The translations under genes and the position numbers were made by a program. Below the pieces are notes generated by a model. That model had not been told where the DNA came from. It ran no database searches and saw only the letters and a list, made by a program, of their open reading frames with translations. A DNA stretch of 64,000 nt from Embiotoca jacksoni (lineage: Eukaryota; Chordata; Actinopteri; Embiotocidae), in assembly GCA_022577435.1 (NCBI GenBank), contig JAKOON010000003.1, positions 1,654,501 through 1,718,500 of the forward strand, written 5' to 3'. Below, piece by piece: positions 45,284 to 59,875 of this stretch (its first letter is position 1; every line of letters starts with the position of its first letter).

Positions 45284-46364
45284 TTGCCTTTTGGCTTTTA
45301 CTTCAGATTCAGTGTCAGAAATCTTCTTATCTAACTATAAGGAAGGGATCAATCATATTTCCCTGAATGCTGAACAGTCTAATAATGATTGCCCTGCGAT
45401 ACGATCCAGTGTTGATCTGAATCCAGCTGGTGAACACTTCATTACGGCTGCTGTGCTGAGCTGTGCAGCAGCTGCCGCTCCCTCGACATTCAGGTGTGAA
45501 AAGCTTGTGAATGCAGAGTGGGACTCTCTGAAACTACAAAATCACAACCATATGCACTTCACAGGTTCACAACGGGATGAAGAGCCTCAGCAGCATACTG
45601 CTGATAGCGTGATGGAAAACAAGATAGAAAATATGGAGAATGAAAATATTGTGTGTAAACATAGTGGGAGACGTTCGCTTTGGCTTAAAATCACATCACT
45701 GAACCTGAATTATTTGCTTATATTTGCATTTCTATTTTAAACAGCTGTATGATATTTACAAAGTCCTCCTTATCTTATTCAAATTCATCTGTGTTTGTCG
45801 TGCTGTGCAAGATAAAGGACAGTAAAATGTTGTTTTTACATTGTCTATCATGAGTGAACAACTTCTGCAGGAAAACTAAAACAATAAAAAAAAATAGTTT
45901 GCATGCAGCAGTCAACTCTCATCTCACTGTGACCATCGGTTGGTGCTGAATGGAGATCCTGGTTTGTGGTGGGAGGTCCATTCTGCTCAGCTGTCCCAGG
46001 ATTTAATCATAAGGCCACGCCAAGGAAAAACTCCCTGTCTGAACCCGGAGCACAGCATCTGGTTCACCACAGCGCAGATTCTCATGTTCAAATATAGACA
46101 AGAGCAAAGAGGCCCAAAATGACAAAGAGAGCACATTCTTTCCCAGCAGAAGGTTGCAGCACACACCCTGAAGCCTCGCTCCAAGATCACAATACAACTC
46201 CTGTAAATAAAATAAGATGGAGGGGAAACCTTTCTCTCACTGACCCGTGTTGGGAGCTCCCTGCTTCATGTTCAGGACTTTATGAACAACCTCTCCTACA
46301 GAGAGAACTGGACAAGTCGTCCTTTTTCATGGACTGCAGCGGTTTATGTCTGTCCTCACTGGGT

Positions 46365-46422
<58 letters not shown>

Positions 46423-46959
46423 GATGCATTCGTTTGTCAGGATTGTGTTATAATTAAAGTCTGTATGGAGTTGTGGCATTGAGGGAGAAACACAGGACAC
46501 GACACGGCGGTTGTTCTGAATGATTTAAGTGGGTGCTGGTGAGAGTACAGTGCGCCCACATCTGCCTCGGCTGTCAGAGATGCAGCTCGCTGTCTGGTTG
46601 CCAAGATACGTACGGCTCATTGAGAGCACCTGGAAGGTAAGAGGAGGCCCCGCCCACCTACGGGACAGGACAAAAGATACGCAGGCAGCCAAACCAGCAG
46701 ACAGCGGGAGAGACGAGGACTGAACTGAGATGAGGATTAGTGAGCGAGAAATACAACACCGAGGGAAAGGTGGGAAATCCTGGAGGGCAGCAACAATAAG
46801 ACAAATGTGGAATCAATTTCAATATTCATTATGTTTATTTATGTTTTTCTGGTCTACTAGTTTGAAAATGTATAGTTTTAGCAAAAAGGAGCCAACATTT
46901 GTGACAAATTTGAAAAAAGTCACTTCAGGCATTCTTGAAAAATTACGTTTACAGGCATC
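45284..46959. other. Non-coding stretch
   Basis: (GT)n at 46,367-46,419. The 228-codon frame 45,054-45,740 starts inside the piggyBac-like element and has no recognised domain. Confidence 0.65.
46367..46419. repeat. (GT)n microsatellite
   Basis: About 26 GT dinucleotides. Confidence 0.95.
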
Positions 46960-47150
46960 GGTTAATACGAGGTGACTGTGACTTTGACCTTTGACCTTTA
47001 AACACCAAACTCTCATGAGGTCATCGGTGGTATGAAGTGAATGTTTTTGCCAAGTTTGACCAACTTCCCTCAAAGCGTTCTTGAGATATCACTTTCACGA
47101 GAACGGGACGGACGGACGGACGGACGGACAACAAGAAAACATAATGAAAA
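46960..47150 (-). repeat. Family C repeat, reversed copy, with (GGAC)n
   Basis: TGACCTTTGACCT, then CCCTCAAAGCGTTCTTGAGATATC, the reverse complement of motifs in the 2,598 copy, ending in about five GGAC units at 47,107-47,128. The split motif is given here only as two short pieces of one block. Confidence 0.7.
46985..46997 (-). promoter_or_regulatory. DR1 motif (reverse strand)
   Basis: TGACCTTTGACCT is AGGTCA-A-AGGTCA on the minus strand, inside family C. Confidence 0.3.
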
Positions 47151-49482
47151 TATGTTCGGCAGAAAGTTACTGATGTTTCTCCGTGTTGTTGTCAAGATGG
47201 AAGTATTTGTGTCCTTTCTGTACTGCTTGGATATTTAATCTACAACAATCAGTCATATTCTATAATATCAGATACTGACGTATACTAACCGAGTACCCCA
47301 GTCTACCGTGTACCGGTAGTACCACCAGGACTAAATGAGTAATGACTGAAAGACCTCCCACACGTGAAACAATGAGTTACTACAGTCAAACACTTTCAGC
47401 GTGTTTATTGGATAATAGCTGCACCGTTAGCGGGATCCACTTTCCCTCCCAAACAGGAAGTGACAGCAGAAATTTCTGCAGAATTATTCTTGTTTAAGTT
47501 TGCCTCCTGCTCGGGCTCTTATGATGGCAGAAGGTAAACAATACTGTCTAAAAGCGTGCCCCCCCCCCTCCCCTCTCCCCCGGGGGACCCTGTCTGCAGT
47601 GTGGGAGGTCCGACTCGCGGCACACTTCCCTTGACCTGGGGGTTATCACCGTGGTAACTCTGACTACAGCACCCTTGAGGGATGGCTACCGGGTGATACC
47701 TGGACAGACGTGAGCGGTGGTCGCCGAGGAGTCGTTGGCTGCATCGATAGAGACGTAAACACACGTTGTTCTCACATTAGGGCGCTGCAAGCATTTCGAA
47801 TGAGGAAACAATACCTACAATGCAAAAAAAAATCAATGCAACATAAATTCTAAAACATTTGCCGTAAATCTGCTGTAGAATAAATGAAACTGTGTGTTTT
47901 CAGTGTTGTCTGAGGAGGTATCGTGTGTCCCTGTGTGTCCACGTGCAGCAGGCAGCAGAGACACTGTGTTTGGGTTGAGTCCGAGGTCAGTTGGATTTTC
48001 ACTGACAGTTTTATACACCCGTATAGATGACTGGCTGCTCGCACTGCGATGCTGCGATGTTAACTTCCTCCGTGTGAGGGTTTAAAAGCGTGCTGTGATG
48101 GTGTGTCGCACGTTGTATTTATGTTTGGACCCCGACGGTTCCATCTAAACGGGCCTCGCTGGACTGCTGAGGCCGGGGGAACTCCTCCGCCCCGCCGGGC
48201 TCCTGTGTGTGTTGACATTTCACAAAACCAAACAGCACTCAACAGTGAAACACGAGCCGGGCATGAGGAGGACAGGCGGACGAGAGCGAAGCGAAGAGCG
48301 AGAGGGAAAATATGTGGCCTTAAAACAGAAAAAATAATGAAGGAAATACCCCACACCCCGCAAGATGAGGGAGATGAGTTTCAAAGCTGCCCCCTCCCTC
48401 GGCTCCCTCTTCCTCTTCTGTGTGCAGGCTGCAGCAGCTGAGAGTGGTTTCAGCTGGGCTTTGGCTCGAATCAACTGTCAGAGAAAATCTGTTTCCAATA
48501 TGAGTGTTTCCTGTGAATGCAGGAAACAGTCCTCTGCACAAAGCCAGCCTGTGTGGAGAACCACGGAGCTGCTGCACTCCTCTCCCTCCGGTTCTGCCCC
48601 AGAGCCTGCTGCACCAAAAAAATCCAACTCTTATAATGACAACAGCCTCCAGAACGTTATGCTTTAAATCCTGTTTGGAAAAAATGTGACGTCTTAATGG
48701 AAAAACCTGGAATAATTAGATTTCCATGTGTAATGATGATCATTTTTCCCTCCACACTGCAGATCTATCAGACTACAAACACTTCTTAAAGTAAGAAAAG
48801 CCAATATTAAAGTAAAAACTAAATTATTTTCTGTTTTAGATTATCATCCATTAATACTCCTTTTAAAACCACTGCTTGATCGCTGATTTAAAACTCGTCC
48901 TACCAGAGTATTCTGAGAACCTAAAAACCAGCAGTGTAACACAATATTTCCCGGGGGACACACTGTCATCGCACCCACCACATACCACAACAGGCTTCAA
49001 GGCTGCAGGCTCCGCCCACAGGATGTGACAGGAATCAAAGAGGCTTTTCCTGCTATTTAAATCAACACAACCAACACAGACCCTCAAATCTGCAGCGCTG
49101 GCCAGGATTCAGCTTCAGAAGTCGAGGTCGGATGTCTTGACTGTTTTTACAGACGTGATGTGTTTCCATCCTAAACTACTGCACGCGATGGAAACACTGC
49201 TGTTCACCAGGGAACTCAAATAGAGGAGTTTTCTGAGTGTTTTAACTCATACTAGCCTCAAAATAAGTGATACAGCCATCATGCTGTCTAACAGGTCCTG
49301 TAGATCTACTGTCCTGTTCCAGAGAGGAGACGATGATCAGGGAGGGAGGTGTCCTTTTGTTGGGACACCGTTACCGCACCAGCTCCGTCTCAACACCAAG
49401 ACGGCTCTGCTTTATGATCCTTTTCTCTCACGTTTAGCTTTATGACTTACAGCACTTTGCAGAGTAGTTAACCCCGAGGTCA
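47151..49482. other. Non-coding stretch with a GC-rich block
   Basis: 47,555-47,760 is GC-rich and unlike its surroundings (see findings). The rest has no recognised feature. Confidence 0.6.
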
Positions 49483-49566
49483 GGCCCCGAGGTTCCCCCG
49501 ATGTCCCCCGGAGGGCCCCGAGGGCCCCGAGGTTCCCCCGATGTTCCCCCGAGGGCCCCGGGGAGC
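49483..49566. repeat. GC-rich minisatellite
   Basis: About three irregular units built from GGCCCCGAGGTTCCCCCGAT. Confidence 0.85.
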
Positions 49567-49627
49567 CGGCTCTATCTGCATATGTTCAGCAAGTGTGTTG
49601 TGTTGTCACTGTTTGTACACATTACTC

Positions 49628-49732
49628 CGGATACGTTACGCTATGCTACGATACAATACGATACCGATACGATTACGCTATGCTACGCTACACTACGACA
49701 CAACACGATACGATACAATACGATACGATGAA
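49628..49732. repeat. Degenerate pentanucleotide TACGA/TACGC array
   Basis: About twenty 5-bp units (TACGA, TACGC, TATGC, TACAA) in irregular order. Confidence 0.9.
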
Positions 49733-50749
49733 GCAGTTAAAAAAAGTTGTATTTGTCACTCCTCTTGATGATTGTAACTATGTGCCCACAGCATTTGATA
49801 GGTGACTCCAGGATCCACCAGACACCTTCTAAGCTTTATAAAATGTGTCTGATATTGATTTCCTTCAAAAAAGTTAGAAATTCTGCACAGATGTCATTCT
49901 GCTCAGTAAACATCGAACTGAAGAAGCAATGACCAACAGAAGAAAGGGAGAATCCCTGAGAGGGAGAGAGAAGCTGAGAAGCTTTGCACTAATATCACTC
50001 CTCAGATATGGATATATTATTCCACCTTATCTCGTGTTACTAATGAGAAAACACAGGTTGAAAGTTCTCCTTGACACTTTATGAGCACTGAATGAATCAC
50101 AGCCTGGACGCACCATGTATTTAACACAGATGAGTCATGCCATAGTTTTGTTTGTTTATCCGTCCTTCTGCTTCCCTCTTCATGTTTGAATCTTTGGCTC
50201 CGCCCATCTCATCAACAGATTGTTTTCATCAACAGTTTCCCTTTACCAGCTGGTTAGTTTGGTTTGGTTGTGTTCCTCCTTTGTTTCTGGCACGTGTAGT
50301 TCAAGTTGTAATTAAGAAGCTGTTGGCCTCATTAAATTTGTCCGAGTAAAACAGTAGAAAAACTTTTACATCAACCATGCAGAAAGAGTTTAACTCCACC
50401 AGCATCGTCCTTCAAGTCTGGTCTGTTAAATCTTCAGTCTTTATAATGGCTGGTTATAAACGAGGAGGGCTGTTAGAGCGTAATGGTCCTGGGAGGACTC
50501 CTGCTTTTCTTCTTGGAACATTAAGCTCATAGACTTCAGTCAGGCTGGACCTTGACTGGAGGAGCATTTACTTTGTGCTGAGATGCTGTACAGAATAACT
50601 TTACATAGAACAGCATGTGAGAGTTCGTTTCTGGACACGCTTCAGTCTGTACGAGGAAAAATGTCCTTTCCTACAAGGAAAAATCAGACCTCTCAGTCTT
50701 TTTCCACTGGAGCTGAGATGTTGGTGCAGATATGCATGATGTGTTACAC
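49733..50749. other. Non-coding stretch
   Basis: No repeat or exon recognised. Confidence 0.6.
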
Positions 50750-50750
50750 C

Positions 50751-50796
<46 letters not shown>

Positions 50797-50825
50797 CGTG
50801 TGTGCGTGTGCATGTGCATGTGCAG
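50750..50825. repeat. (GT)n with GC interruptions
   Basis: GT repeat grading into GTGCGTGCGT and GTGCAT units. Confidence 0.9.
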
Positions 50826-50985
50826 TGGGGATCCTCATGACCATTCCTATTCATGCCTCCATCTGGATCCTGCTCCCTGAACACATGTCAGGTAAGTCGG
50901 CTCTGGGTAACAGAATACAGGCACAGACGAGGATGCAGAGCTAACCTGTCATTTATCTGATTCTCCACGCAGGCTCGGGGGGCTG

Positions 50986-51990
<1,005 letters not shown>

Positions 51991-52033
51991 AAGATATAAA
52001 AAAAGATATAAAAAAAGATATATATATAAAATA

Positions 52034-52083
<50 letters not shown>

Positions 52084-52110
52084 TTTTATAGTTTATTTAT
52101 ATATATATAA
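51991..52110. repeat. AT-rich tract, (AAAAAGATAT)n then (TA)n
   Basis: Three AAAAAGATAT-type units, about 25 TA dinucleotides, a T run and a further TATATATA. Self-complementary overall. Confidence 0.9.
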
Positions 52111-52934
52111 ACTCCTCCTCCACCTTATTTAGTCCTTCTTGTCAGTTGTATGTTTCTTCTGTTTCTCTTTTATCAATCTTCCTCTTTGTTTTGAAGTATG
52201 CAGAGCATGCAGAATGGATCCTGGTTTGCATCATCGCTCTTCCAGAAGATGAACTCTTCCCCTCAGTTTCAGGGCTGCAGGTGAATATATGTTTAATATG
52301 CTTGTGTGTGAGAATGACAGAGCAAGAGAGCAGCGTAAGAAGTCCACAGAGACGGAGCTGAAGACAGAAGACGCTGGCAGAAAGATCCTGAAACACAGGA
52401 GATATTCAGGAGACCTCCATCTATGGATGGATGGCTCCATATTGGAAACTCCGACATGTAAACCAGATGGGCTCCAAAACAGGATGCTGATGATGAATAG
52501 GACATCAGTGGAGCTCCAAGCTACATCTGATCCTCTCCTTCTCTGCCAGGTAGCCGATTTATCTCTCGCAGGGTCTCAGGAAAATAAACATTATTCAGCC
52601 GCAAAGTTTTTTATGAGGAGTGAGAGTTTTTGGAATCTTTGGCCTTCCAGAAACATTCAGTGAATCCTACAGTCCTTACAATAACTGCATTCCTTTGCAA
52701 AGGCAGAAAACAAAGAGCCCGGCAGATATTGCAATTAACTAATTACTGAGGAAATCATGTGACTGCCGGTCAGTAAAGAATCTGTTGGTGGAGCATCGCT
52801 CTAATGTGAACACTGTGACTGCTTTGTTTTAGCTCAGATCTCTCACTCATCACAAGACTCACTGCTGCCATTTTATATTCTCGTCACTGTCTTCTTACCT
52901 TCTATAAAGTAGTTGTACCAATAGTTTTATCAAC
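52111..52934. other. Non-coding stretch
   Basis: A 124-codon frame at 52,289-52,663 has no recognised domain and no splice-site context. Confidence 0.6.
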
Positions 52935-53145
52935 CAAATGGTAAATGGTAAATGGTCTGTACTTTATCATCACCTTTCAGTCTCAAAGCGCTTTAACATG
53001 GTTTTGCCATTCACCCATTCACACACTAATGAGACAGATCACCATGGTTCACCATCGGGAGCAACTTAGGGCTCAGTGTCTTGCTCAAGGACACTTAGGC
53101 ATGTGGACAGGAGGAGCTGGGGATTGAACCACCAACCTTCCAATG
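52935..53145 (+). repeat. Common teleost dispersed repeat
   Basis: Starts with three AAATGGT units, then CAAAGCGCTTTAACA, CATTCACCCATTCACACAC, GTGTCTTGCTCAAGGACACT and GGGGATTGAACCACCAACC. I recognise this order as a very widespread fish repeat; its class is not stated with confidence. Confidence 0.7.
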
Positions 53146-53225
53146 AATGCAACTTTATTGATACAACACTTTTCATACAGGTTGGTGCTGTTCAAAGTGC
53201 TTAACAGATAATAACACGGACAGCT
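53146..53225 (+). repeat. Second dispersed repeat fragment
   Basis: AACTTTATTGATACAACACT and TCAAAGTGCTTAACA, another fish repeat start placed directly after the previous one. Confidence 0.45.
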
Positions 53226-53290
53226 GGAGACCAAAACATTTTTATAATTTAAGAACAACTTAAAAACAAAACCAACAATTTGAATTTGAA

Positions 53291-54844
<1,554 letters not shown>

Positions 54845-54857
54845 TGTGTGTGTGTGT

Positions 54858-54928
<71 letters not shown>
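54845..54928. repeat. (GT)n microsatellite
   Basis: About 40 GT dinucleotides with one GGT slip. Confidence 0.95.
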
Positions 54929-54932
<4 letters not shown>

Positions 54933-57266
54933 GACAGGCCTGAAAGGACAGCAGGGGGACGTCTGTGTAATTATGTGCTAATAAAGCCGAGGCTGGAGTC
55001 CATTCAAAAGACTCTCGCGGGTAGAAAAGCCCTCTCACCCGATACGAGGAATCCTAAAGCCTTTTTTATATTTTCCTGAAGCATCATTGTGTGCTTTTTA
55101 CTGAAGAACTCATTTATCAGAGGAGTGAAAGAAACACATCTTAATGGGTGTGTTTATTATAAGAAAATCTCCTTTCTCCTGCTCTGTGGACATGTATGAC
55201 GGATAAAAGCGCAGCAGTGGCTTCGTCACCAGCTGTGTACGTCTGAGTACTGTAAACACGCAGCATAATGATGCATCAGTAACTTGTTAAAAAGACAGAC
55301 TGAGTCTCTCACAAACAGCAGGATGGGCCGGACTCTCCGATCCACGCCTTCAACTGCTGTTGCTCCACTTTCTGCAGTGTCACAAGCTGACAGGTCTGAA
55401 CATGAAGGTGGCAGAGGGTGGAGACCTGCAGGTGGAGGGTTTGGCACTAGAAAACTTCAGCTGTATATTCAAAATTCATTTACTGACAGTAAAGTGAACT
55501 TTAACATTTGCAGTGTTATTTATCACCTGGATGCTCTGCAGGGTCCAGGTTTTGCTTTTCTTCCTGTTAAATGTGTGAAAATTATGAGTCAATCTCTAAG
55601 AGTGTGAATCTCTGCTGCTCTCTGGGGATAGTGATGCTTCATGACATGTCTTTAAACAACAGTCTGCATCGGCAACCCCGTCAGCACAAGATAGATCAGG
55701 GTCAACTTTTCAAGAAATATTTAATTTATCTTTATCAACAGAAAGGTTTTATTCTGGTTTAAATCTCGCTGCCACAATAATCGTCCATAAACACAAACAG
55801 AACGATTGTTCATTTAAAGTGCAAAAAAAGAAGAAGTAAATCCTCTGAACAACAACAACAACAACAACAACAACAACGAGCCTTTGTGAGTTATTTGAAG
55901 ATCTGGTTTGGTCCAGCTCACAGTTAAGACATTTGTATGATGTAAAAACAAGCGACTTACAGATGAGAGGCGACTCAAGGTGAAATTAAAGGCCTTTGTC
56001 CTGTGGCTCCCTCTACTGGTGGTGCAGTGCACTTCACAACAGGCGACTCAAAAGGAGTCAAAAAAGATGTATTGGGAGCTTTTTTTAATACATGGACCTT
56101 ATGGCAAACACATTCTATGTTTTTTCTTATATCATTATTTGTCAGAATATGCATATATTACTATATGTGACATATACATCACACGCTCTTAAAAGGCTTC
56201 ATATCCTTTATTTATTCCCACTAACCATAAAGTAAAATCACCGCGATCCACTCCAGGGATTCAGTGACTTCATATGTTAATGGCTGATTTAAATCAAAGT
56301 GAACTTGTACCTCCACTGTGGACCACTAGAGGGCCTCAGAGTTACTGCCTGTAGCTGGTTCTAACCAAAATGAAATGAGACAGATGGGTTTGTCAGAAAA
56401 CCTCAACATGTCTGTTTGAAACAAAGCACCAGGAGGATTTCCTTAGTCATCTGTCTGGAAATCAAGGTGGGGATTAAACAAACGCTTTCAGCTAAACCTC
56501 AACATTTCCAAGCCGTGACTATCAATATGTTATCTTCTGACGGGAGTAAAAACTTCAGGATGAGCTGTTTGGCTTCTAACTCTCCAAATCTGACATGGTG
56601 ATTTATTCATTTAAGGTAACATTCAGCACATTTACTTTGATATTTATTTGGATATCTTTATTATCAGAATAACAACAACAACAAAAATATTTTCCAAAGA
56701 CAGAGGTTGATATAAGTTGCAAGAAATGATGATGATAAATGCATGCACATGTTTTGAAAACCTCTAAAGTGTAGAACAGCAAATGGGTTCTCCATACTAG
56801 TAAATATTTTCTGAAATGATAAAACATGACAACAAATACTGACGTCTCTGACTGGATAAAACTTCCCGGGGTCTCAGGGTTACTCTGGAACTGTTCCAGC
56901 CGAGATGCAAAGCAGTCGAGCAAATTACCACCTAAAAGTTAGCCAATTGTTGTTTTTACTTTTTTTGTCTGGATTAAATAAATGACATATAATGTTACGT
57001 GTTAATTAGAGAGACTCAGAGGTGCTGGAGGGCAGATTTATTTACTTTTCAACTGAACCAGCTGCTATAGCTCCCATTCAGACATGAAATTACTGTCATG
57101 AAATTACTGTGAAATTAATGTCAAAAAGTTAATATTTCCAAAAAATGTCCAACAATTCTTTATCAAAGCTTTTACAAGAATGTACGACCTGCTATAATGC
57201 TGCAAACATGTACATGTTGAGCAGTGAATAAGGCCAGAGATGTTGTAAAAGAAGAGTTTATGTATA
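54929..57266. other. Non-coding stretch
   Basis: (CAA)n at 55,848-55,877 is the only clear repeat. Nothing else recognised. Confidence 0.6.
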
Positions 57267-57306
57267 TGCACACACACACACACACACACACACGCACGCA
57301 CGCACG

Positions 57307-57341
<35 letters not shown>

Positions 57342-57392
57342 ACGCACGCACGCACGCACGTACACACACACACGTGCACGCACGCACGCACT
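57267..57392. repeat. (CA)n with CG-rich (CACG)n blocks
   Basis: CA dinucleotides alternating with CGCACGCACG blocks. Confidence 0.9.
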
Positions 57393-58534
57393 CACGCATA
57401 CCGCTTGCAAGAAGAGCAGCGCAGCTCTAAATGTCAATCATTGTGGTATTTGCATGTCAACACTCTTTAAGGACTCTGAACCCGGTTGTTATGGAGAGTT
57501 ATGGGATGGCTGGAAAGGTAAAGTGGTATTATTCCAAAAGAAATGCAGACCACACCCAAAATGTGCTCACGTCTAATTCCTGAAACAGAATGAAATTCAC
57601 AACATTTTAAAGCAATATTACAGTTTCTTTTCATCAGAATGTGAATTTTTTTTTGCTCCATCGACACAGAAAGCTTCAGAGAGAAGAAAAAGAAAAGAGC
57701 TTGACGAGTTTCTGTTATTTTTCTTTAACTGAAGATGTGCAGGAGACTCTCACGCTGGTTTAATCCCAACGTTTTTGTCTTCAAATCTTTTCAAAGATGT
57801 CAGATCCTCAAGCCAACAACGACGATGCCCACCAGAGCTGTTCCAGAGGAAACAGACCGGTGAATCATCAAAGAGTCTGCTGTTGTTTACGTCGGTATGT
57901 TCAGACTTGTTGCCACTCTGTCATTAGAAAGTCGGTATTAAGATCAGCTGCAGCCTCCTGTCGGCTCCTCGGTCCTCCGTGAGTTAGTGGAGCTCAGAGT
58001 CAAGTTGTTCTATAAGAGCACATCGACAGCATCAGAGTCTTGAAGAGTTCTTTGGAAACAAACATCCGTCTTTGTCATTTCAGTGTTTTGGTGAAAAATG
58101 TGGACGTGTTTTTTCTTGTTCAGTTGCTGCATGTCATTTTTCATTTGAAGTATATACCAGCATATTTATGAGTCTCATTAGGAGGATAAACTCTCTCTGA
58201 TGACGGTGTGAAAGTGTGTTTGTGCTACTTGCAGTGAAAACATGCATTAATTTACATTATTAAGCTTTCTGCCTCTCTGATAGGAAACCTTCCTGCAGTT
58301 GTTCAGGCGCAGCAGGGCGTGTGCTGGATCGTGAGCTGGATCGTGAGGTTAGAGCATGTTGGGATGATCACAGAACATGATTTGATTTGAAGCTGCCGTG
58401 TAGTGCAGCGGGCGTGAGGCCAGCAGAGAAGCTACTGTAGCAGCTCACCTGTCTCCGTCGGATCCACCAGGGAAGTCCTTCGTTTTCTGATTCTAAAAGA
58501 AGCAGTTAGAATAACTACAGACTTGCAGAGATTG
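57393..58534. other. Non-coding stretch
   Basis: No feature recognised. Confidence 0.6.
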
Positions 58535-58690
58535 ATACCACTCTCACGTCTTTATGAGTTTAAACTCTTCATCAGTAGTCTGTTAATTTAGCTGAGCATA
58601 AAGACAAAAGTCCAAAAGTAAAGAAGTCTGTCCACCAGAGTCCCTGTTTTACGAGGGTTATGTACTCGTCCTGACCTCAAACTGACAAAT
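58535..58690 (+). repeat. Family D repeat fragment
   Basis: GATTGATACCACTCTCACGTC, split here as GATTGATACC and ACTCTCACGTC, then TTTAGCTGAGCATAAAGAC and TTTTACGAGGGTTATGTACT. Same family as 42,320. Confidence 0.6.
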
Positions 58691-58779
58691 AAAAACGACA
58701 AATTGTTTTTCAGCCTGAGCAGCAGGAGCCTGGAGGTGTTATATTTTCAGGGTGTCCATCCATCAGTTCCTCCCATGGT

Positions 58780-58883
58780 CCTGAACGTAATGCCTTCAGG
58801 GAATTTATTTAAACGTGGCACAAACGTTCACTCGGACTCAAGGATGAGCTGATTAGAGTTTGGTGGTTAAAGGTCAAAGGTTA
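58780..58883 (+). repeat. Family C repeat, single unit
   Basis: CAGGGAATTTATTTAAACG, TCACTCGGACTCAAGGATGA and GGTTAAAGGTCAAAGGTTA. Same family as 2,598. Confidence 0.7.
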
Positions 58884-59528
58884 TTGCCCGCCGTTAATTC
58901 GTGTGCAGATTCTACATATCTACAAACTGTTTTAAACGGGAACCGAAGACTTCTGAACTTTGCCTCATCTCATGTTTCAACCTCCCCAGTTAAAAAAAGA
59001 AGAAAAGGAAATCACTTAAGCTTTAGTTTGTTTGTTGTTGTTTAATGTCTATTTCATTTTACATTTTCCTCATAAACAGTTTTCATTACATTCCACTTCT
59101 CTGAGCATATTTTATATTTCAGGTTTTCTTCTTCCTCCTACCTGAACGCCCCTTCCCCCTCCCCCCCCAACCCTCCGGTCACCGTGCTGTTTGTCACCTG
59201 GACAGGTGGTATTTGAGGAGAAAGCTGCCGGCGACTACAGATTAAAACGAAGGCAGAAGGAGGTGAGACAGCTCATAAATTCCTGACACATGCAGGACAA
59301 AATAATTCTTCAGGATAACTCCAAACAAACACTCTGATCTCCGGCTGCGTCTCAGACAACACCAGCGTAAGCCGATTTGTCTCTTGTCACCAGTCTGCAC
59401 TCAGAAGCAGCCACAGAGAAAACAGCATCCACTCACACAAGGGTGAAAGGGAGAATGAGAAACATCAGACTCTCCTGTAATCTCTGCTGAATCCTCAGAT
59501 TCAGTTAAATCAGCTTAACCTGGAGACC
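58884..59528. other. Non-coding stretch with one exon-like segment
   Basis: 59,206-59,262 has acceptor- and donor-like flanks (see findings). Confidence 0.55.
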
Positions 59529-59653
59529 AGGAGAGAGAGAGAGAGAGGGAGAGAGAGGGAGGGAGGGAAGGAGGGAGAGAGGGAGAGAAAGAGAGAGAGA
59601 GAGGGAGAGAAAGAGAGAGAGAGAGAGGGAGAGAAAGAGAGAGAGGGAGAGAA

Positions 59654-59687
<34 letters not shown>

Positions 59688-59733
59688 GGAGAGAAAGAGA
59701 GAGAGAGAGAGGGAGAGAAAGAGAGAGAGGGAG

Positions 59734-59775
<42 letters not shown>

Positions 59776-59800
59776 GGAGAGAAAGAGAGAGAGGGAGAGC
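59529..59800. repeat. Purine tract of GAGA, GGGA and AAAGA units, about 270 bp
   Basis: Entirely A and G on the plus strand, with a recurring GAGAGGGAGAGAAAGAGAGA pattern. Long Ser/Leu/Pro frames on the minus strand are repeat translations. Confidence 0.95.
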
Positions 59801-59854
59801 TCTGTCAGTCCCAAAGGAAAGCACAGAAAACAGTGAAAATAGTGAGTAAAATGT

Positions 59855-59875
59855 AAAAAAAAAAAAAAAAAAAAA
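59855..59875. repeat. A homopolymer of about 21
   Basis: Uninterrupted A run 55 bp after the purine tract. Confidence 0.9.

Noticed and set aside
45054..45740. 228-codon open frame
   Set aside because: Begins inside a piggyBac-like element, has no domain or splice context and is AT-rich like its surroundings.
52289..52663. 124-codon open frame
   Set aside because: No domain, no promoter and no conserved-looking composition.
57797..57982. 61-codon frame starting MSDPQANNDD
   Set aside because: Superficially protein-like start, but it turns into low-complexity Cys/Arg sequence and has no supporting context.
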